Under the pieces are notes generated by a model that was not told the DNA's origin, did no database searches, and worked only from the letters and a program-made list of their open reading frames with translations. DNA of 64,000 bases from Deltaproteobacteria bacterium SG8_13 (GTDB lineage Bacteria > Desulfobacterota > Desulfobacteria > Desulfobacterales > SG8-13): the NCBI GenBank assembly GCA_001303025.1, contig LJNK01000027.1, positions 1 through 64,000 of the forward strand, written 5' to 3'. Positions 60,975 to 64,000 of this stretch are shown in pieces (within the stretch, counting starts at the first letter, position 1; every line of letters begins with the position of its first letter). The position numbers and the translations under genes are program-made.

Positions 60975-61946
60975 TCAACGGTTTTTCGATCGGTACTCCA
61001 GCAACCAATCGCAATAGCGGTGAATGCCGTCTTCCAAAGAGGTCGGCTGATAATGATAGCCCGCTTCCACGATTTTGCTCATGTCCGCTTCGGTAAAGTA
61101 CTGATAACTGCCCATCAGGGATTCGGGCATATCGAAATACTCGATGTTGACCGGTTTTTGCAGCGCGCTGAAAATTGCTGTCGCCAACCGGTTGAATGTC
61201 TGCGCCCTGCCGCTGCCCGCATTGTATATACCGCTTGGAGCGGCGTTGTTCAGGAAATGAATCGCAATGCTGACGACGTCTCCGACAAACACAAAGTCTC
61301 GTTTCTGCTCCCCGTCGCCATAATCCGGTCGGCCGGATTTGAAGAGGCGAATCCGACCTTTTTCCAGCGCCTGCGGAATGGCGAAATACGCCACACTGGC
61401 CATGCGGCCTTTGTGGTTTTCATATGGGCCGTAAACATTGAAAAACTTCAAGCCGTACCAGCGAGAAGGGGCATCGCTCTGCTTCAAGGCCCACAGGTCG
61501 AACAGATGTTTGGATAATCCATAGGGATTGATGGGTCGGTAGCGGTGAATCTGTGAATGGTTGTCTGAAAAACCGCCGGTTCCGTCTCCGTATGTAGCCG
61601 CGCTGCTGGCATAAACGAACGGGATCTGTTTCTCCGTGCACAGCTGCCACAATCTCTGGGAGTACCGCAGGTTGTTTTCCGCTAAATAGTCGAAATCGGT
61701 TTCCATCGTATCGGTGCATGCACCCAGATGAATCACCGCTTCCAGAGAAGCGGACGGTCGTTCGGCCAGCCACTGCCAGAGCCGGTCCTTGTGGATGTAC
61801 TGCCGAAAAGCCGCACCCACCAAATTCTTCCATTTATCGGTAGCGGCGATGTTGTCCACCACAATCACATCGTCACAGCCCATCCGGTTTAGCGCAATCA
61901 GCGTGTTGGTGCCGATAAACCCGGCCCCGCCGGTAAGAATGATCAT
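60975..61946 (-). CDS. hldD: ADP-L-glycero-D-manno-heptose-6-epimerase
   Basis: A 323-residue short-chain epimerase. The NADP site is IILTGGAGFIGTNTL, the catalytic pair is Ser (ASSAATYG) with YGLSK (YxxxK), and HldD-specific stretches are ACTDTMETDFDYLAENN and FNVYGPYENHKGRMAS. It converts ADP-D-glycero- to ADP-L-glycero-manno-heptose, the donor for LPS inner core. It lies 76 bp after the gmk stop. RfaE2 and a GT9 transferase in this window fit the same pathway. Confidence 0.95.
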   Translation of the reverse strand: MIILTGGAGFIGTNTLIALNRMGCDDVIVVDNIAATDKWKNLVGAAFRQYIHKDRLWQWLAERPSASLEAVIHLGACTDTMETDFDYLAENNLRYSQRLWQLCTEKQIPFVYASSAATYGDGTGGFSDNHSQIHRYRPINPYGLSKHLFDLWALKQSDAPSRWYGLKFFNVYGPYENHKGRMASVAYFAIPQALEKGRIRLFKSGRPDYGDGEQKRDFVFVGDVVSIAIHFLNNAAPSGIYNAGSGRAQTFNRLATAIFSALQKPVNIEYFDMPESLMGSYQYFTEADMSKIVEAGYHYQPTSLEDGIHRYCDWLLEYRSKNR

Positions 61947-62022
61947 CGGTAATCCTCGTCTTTTCGAAGTGCGCTGTGCCCGTTCTTAGCGGGCAGCGGC
62001 GATCGTTTTGCTTCGCTGGCTG

Positions 62023-62676
62023 TCAGCGACGCGCACTTGTCGCTTCTCGCCGGTAAGAGATGATCAAAGCCACCAGTTCTTCTATCGCGACTTCAAGGCG
62101 GTCGTTGATCAAAACGTGCCGGTACTGATCCCGGCAATCCATCTCTGCCTCGGCATTGGTCAAACGGCGCTTGATTTCCGCTCGACTGTCGGCTCCACGG
62201 CGGCGCAAACGCGCCGCCAGCTCCTGTCTGGACGGCGGCATTATGAATATCGAAACACAATCGGCATATCGTTTTCGAATCTGCATGGCACCTTGAACAT
62301 CGATGTCCAGCAAAATATCATATCCGGATGCCAGCTGCCGGTCGATGAATTCCGCGGAGGTTCCGTAGCAGTGACCGTGCACTTTGGCCCACTCCGCCCA
62401 CCGCCCGGTATCGATGCCCCGAATGAATTCTTCCCTGCTGATGAAATGGTAGGCGACACCGTCTCGCTCCCCGCTGCGGGGTCGGCGGGTGGTATAGGAA
62501 ACCGAATACTGCAGTTTGGGAATCCGCGCCAACACAGCCCTGCAAAGAGTGGTTTTACCGGCGCCGGATGGAGCCGATACAACGAAGAGCCTGCCCCGAC
62601 CGCCGTGATCCCGGTCCGGACCCGCCGGTGCCGTGTCAGTCCCGGATGCGCTTTTGTCGGAAAGAATGGCGCTCAT
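62023..62676 (-). CDS. gmk: Guanylate kinase
   Basis: A 217-residue nucleoside-monophosphate kinase that phosphorylates GMP. It has the P-loop [15 protein letters not shown] (about residues 33-47), the GMP-binding [22 protein letters not shown], and [16 protein letters not shown] polar leader of about 28 residues precedes the conserved core, which may mean a later start, but the ATG at 62676 overlaps the remA stop (ATGA), typical of this operon. Confidence 0.95.
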   Translation of the reverse strand: MSAILSDKSASGTDTAPAGPDRDHGGRGRLFVVSAPSGAGKTTLCRAVLARIPKLQYSVSYTTRRPRSGERDGVAYHFISREEFIRGIDTGRWAEWAKVHGHCYGTSAEFIDRQLASGYDILLDIDVQGAMQIRKRYADCVSIFIMPPSRQELAARLRRRGADSRAEIKRRLTNAEAEMDCRDQYRHVLINDRLEVAIEELVALIISYRREATSARR

Positions 62677-62927
62677 GGCTGTTCTTTGAGGGTCGAAAAC
62701 CGCTGGGAAATCGTTTCCGCCTGAATGGCGGAAAGCACGATGTGGTTGCTGTCCATAATGATGATCGAGCGTGTCCGGCGGCCGTGGGTGGCATCGATGA
62801 GCCGTTTTTCCTCGCGAGCTTCATCCTTGAGCCGTTTCATCGGTGCCGAATGCGGTGATACAATGGCAACCACCCTGTCGGCAACCACGGTGCTGCCGAA
62901 TCCGATGTTTAGAAGCGTCTGTTCCAT
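62673..62927 (-). CDS. remA: RemA-like DNA-binding regulator (DUF370)
   Basis: An 84-residue protein with the RemA pattern [23 protein letters not shown], then [26 protein letters not shown]. In Bacillus RemA activates matrix genes; in Desulfobacterota the gene is conserved between yicC and gmk, as here. The start is ATG 62927, although the GGGAGG upstream is about 15 bp away, which is long. The frame extending to 63032 would overlap yicC and is not family-like. Confidence 0.87.
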   Translation of the reverse strand: MEQTLLNIGFGSTVVADRVVAIVSPHSAPMKRLKDEAREEKRLIDATHGRRTRSIIIMDSNHIVLSAIQAETISQRFSTLKEQP

Positions 62928-63024
62928 TTTTGATAATCGATACCTCCCGTCCGTCGATCTCCCGGGTCTAAAGCCTTCACTGCCGGCGTTGGTTGACTCC
63001 GATCGATTGCAGCCTCGATCGGTT

Positions 63025-63906
63025 TCATTCAATGTTCTGAACCTGCTCCCGGATCTTTTCGACCTCCGCTTTCACTTCAACGACCAGATGAGCCACCGAC
63101 GATTTGTCGGTTTTGGATCCCATGGTGTTGAATTCCCGGTTGAGCTCCTGAAGAAGGAAATTCAGCTTGCGGCCGGCAGGTTCGTTCGATTTCATCAAGT
63201 CAAGAAATTGCGTCAGGTGGCTGCCGGCTCTGACGATCTCTTCGGTGATATCGCTGCGATCGGCAAGTATGGCCGCTTCCTGTGCGATCCGATCCGGATC
63301 GATGGATACAATTCCTTCAGTCAGGGTAGTGATCCGTTGGGTCAGTCGCTCGCGATACCCGTTGACCAGGCCCGAGGAAAGCTGCCGGACTTCGGCCAAC
63401 CGTTGCACAATCAGCTGAATCCGTTGGTCGATATCCGCAGCGATATAATCACCTTCCCGGGTGCGCATCTCGTCGAGATCGGTCAGGGCCCGGGCGAGGC
63501 ATTCTTCCACCACCGGCCAGATCTGGCTCAGGTGGAGTTCGGTCTCCGCCGGTTTGATAATATCAGGCACCGCTGCGATCTGCTCCAGCGCAACGGGGCC
63601 CTCTATGTTCAATGCGTCCCGAAGCTGCACCAGCGCCTGATAATAGGCAATCGCTTTGGGACGGTTGATCTCGAAGTGAACCGGGTCCGAAGGCTCTCCG
63701 GTCACCTGCATTTTCAGTTCAACGCGTCCCCGGGCTATTTTTTCTACGATAACGGGCCTGATGCGCTCCTCCAGCGGAAGATATTGCTGGGGCAGCCTCA
63801 GGACGATATCGAGGTAGCGGTTGTTGTAGGATCGGATCTCCAGGCTCAGCGATACCGGGTCTCCCCTGCTCTCGGCCTTGGCAAAAGCTGTCATGCTCTT
63901 GATCAT
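63025..63906 (-). CDS. yicC: YicC-family endoribonuclease
   Basis: A 293-residue protein with the YicC N-terminus ([27 protein letters not shown]) and the DUF1732 C-terminal end ([17 protein letters not shown] then [19 protein letters not shown]). YicC proteins are Mn-dependent endoribonucleases that help degrade small RNAs in E. coli. The ATG overlaps the stop of the upstream gene by 4 bp (ATGA). The order yicC-remA-gmk is a conserved operon. Confidence 0.93.
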   Translation of the reverse strand: MIKSMTAFAKAESRGDPVSLSLEIRSYNNRYLDIVLRLPQQYLPLEERIRPVIVEKIARGRVELKMQVTGEPSDPVHFEINRPKAIAYYQALVQLRDALNIEGPVALEQIAAVPDIIKPAETELHLSQIWPVVEECLARALTDLDEMRTREGDYIAADIDQRIQLIVQRLAEVRQLSSGLVNGYRERLTQRITTLTEGIVSIDPDRIAQEAAILADRSDITEEIVRAGSHLTQFLDLMKSNEPAGRKLNFLLQELNREFNTMGSKTDKSSVAHLVVEVKAEVEKIREQVQNIE

Positions 63907-63998
63907 ATTCGACTTCCCCGTTGCAGGTCATCGAGGTATTTGCGGCGTGCCGCGCATAAATAGTTGCGCATCCGATCCTCGCGGTAATCGGGGTAGGT
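63903..63998 (-). CDS. C-terminal fragment of an unknown protein upstream of yicC (start outside window)
   Basis: An open frame enters from the window edge and ends at 63903-63905, overlapping the yicC ATG. The last 31 residues (TYPDYREDRMRNYLCAARRK, then a short basic end) are soluble and charged. In related genomes I expect a DUF4416 family gene before yicC, and this tail would be compatible with it, but that assignment is only a guess from context. Confidence 0.5.
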   Translation of the reverse strand, partial: TYPDYREDRMRNYLCAARRKYLDDLQRGSRI

Positions 63999-64000
63999 CC

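Noticed and set aside
1-64000. CRISPR arrays, insertion sequences, prophage or rRNA genes
   Set aside because: No regularly spaced direct repeats, transposase or integrase genes, or rRNA-like stretches were seen.

Overview
The window looks like chromosomal DNA from an anaerobic, Gram-negative member of the Desulfobacterota (former Deltaproteobacteria), most likely a Desulfobacterales-type sulfate reducer or relative. The evidence is an AhbB-type siroheme decarboxylase (the alternative haem route), an RnfB-GltD fusion with NuoE/NuoF-like partners, an F0 operon laid out as atpZ-atpI-atpB-atpE, heptose-LPS genes, and a candidate selenoprotein. The DNA is moderately GC-rich and densely coded. I see no phage, insertion sequence, CRISPR array or rRNA. 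The organism is inferred from gene content only.

Layout. 1-1241: the end of an MFS transporter and an atypical crotonase. 1426-11416: a lipid-modification region made of two operons that meet tail to tail (desaturase, FAD oxidoreductase, DUF1365, CFA synthase against chalcone-isomerase-like, MFS, DUF1295, second CFA-type methyltransferase), followed by DUF2062, a lipocalin lipoprotein and DUF2177. 11643-14510: TrkH and TrkA for K+ uptake, convergent. 14824-15138: a tRNA-Lys/tRNA-Glu operon with promoter and terminator. 15219-18476: biotin uptake (EcfT, EcfA, BioY) and BirA with a candidate operator. 18571-24182: an electron-transfer block on the minus strand (NuoE-like, DRTGG protein, NuoF-like, RnfB-GltD fusion, RseC-family protein). 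The RseC gene has an in-frame TGA exactly at a conserved Cys, with a SECIS-like hairpin just behind it, so I read it as a selenoprotein. 24206-28921: methylthioadenosine / 5'-deoxyadenosine salvage (phosphorylase, two tandem deaminases, and an mtnA broken by an internal deletion). 28963-36173: AhbB, a B12-type radical SAM enzyme, leucyl aminopeptidase, Mpl and HemL, and a KptA-like protein lacking family catalytic motifs. 36204-43155: tRNA-Lys(CTT) and envelope genes (GT39, flippase-like protein, DegT and class I aminotransferases, GT9). 43365-47229: rpsF-rpsR-DUF2232-rplI-dnaB. 47287-50004: HflX, SuhB and a small Cys-rich protein. 50236-54975: dnaA and uvrA, divergent around an AT-rich gap that may be oriC. 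54976-56756: the F0 operon. 56997-63998: PyrK, PgeF, RfaE2, ComF, RlmB, HldD, Gmk, RemA, YicC and the tail of one more gene.

How the genes work together. NuoE/NuoF plus RnfB-GltD carry every cofactor site expected of a flavin/Fe-S complex linking NAD(H), ferredoxin and possibly NADP(H), but no hydrogenase or formate dehydrogenase lies beside them. The nearest characterised relatives I can name are Stn/Nfn-type electron-bifurcating transhydrogenases; here the complex would carry an RnfB-type membrane anchor. The salvage genes would turn methylthioadenosine into methylthioinosine, then methylthioribose-1-phosphate, with the last step now damaged. HldD, RfaE2 and the GT9 enzyme belong to LPS inner-core heptose synthesis. 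AhbB and HemL belong to tetrapyrrole synthesis. The strongest candidate for something undescribed is the selenocysteine-containing RseC protein; next come the RnfB-GltD/NuoEF complex, the convergent lipid operons, and the atypical DnaA beside a gap without canonical DnaA boxes.
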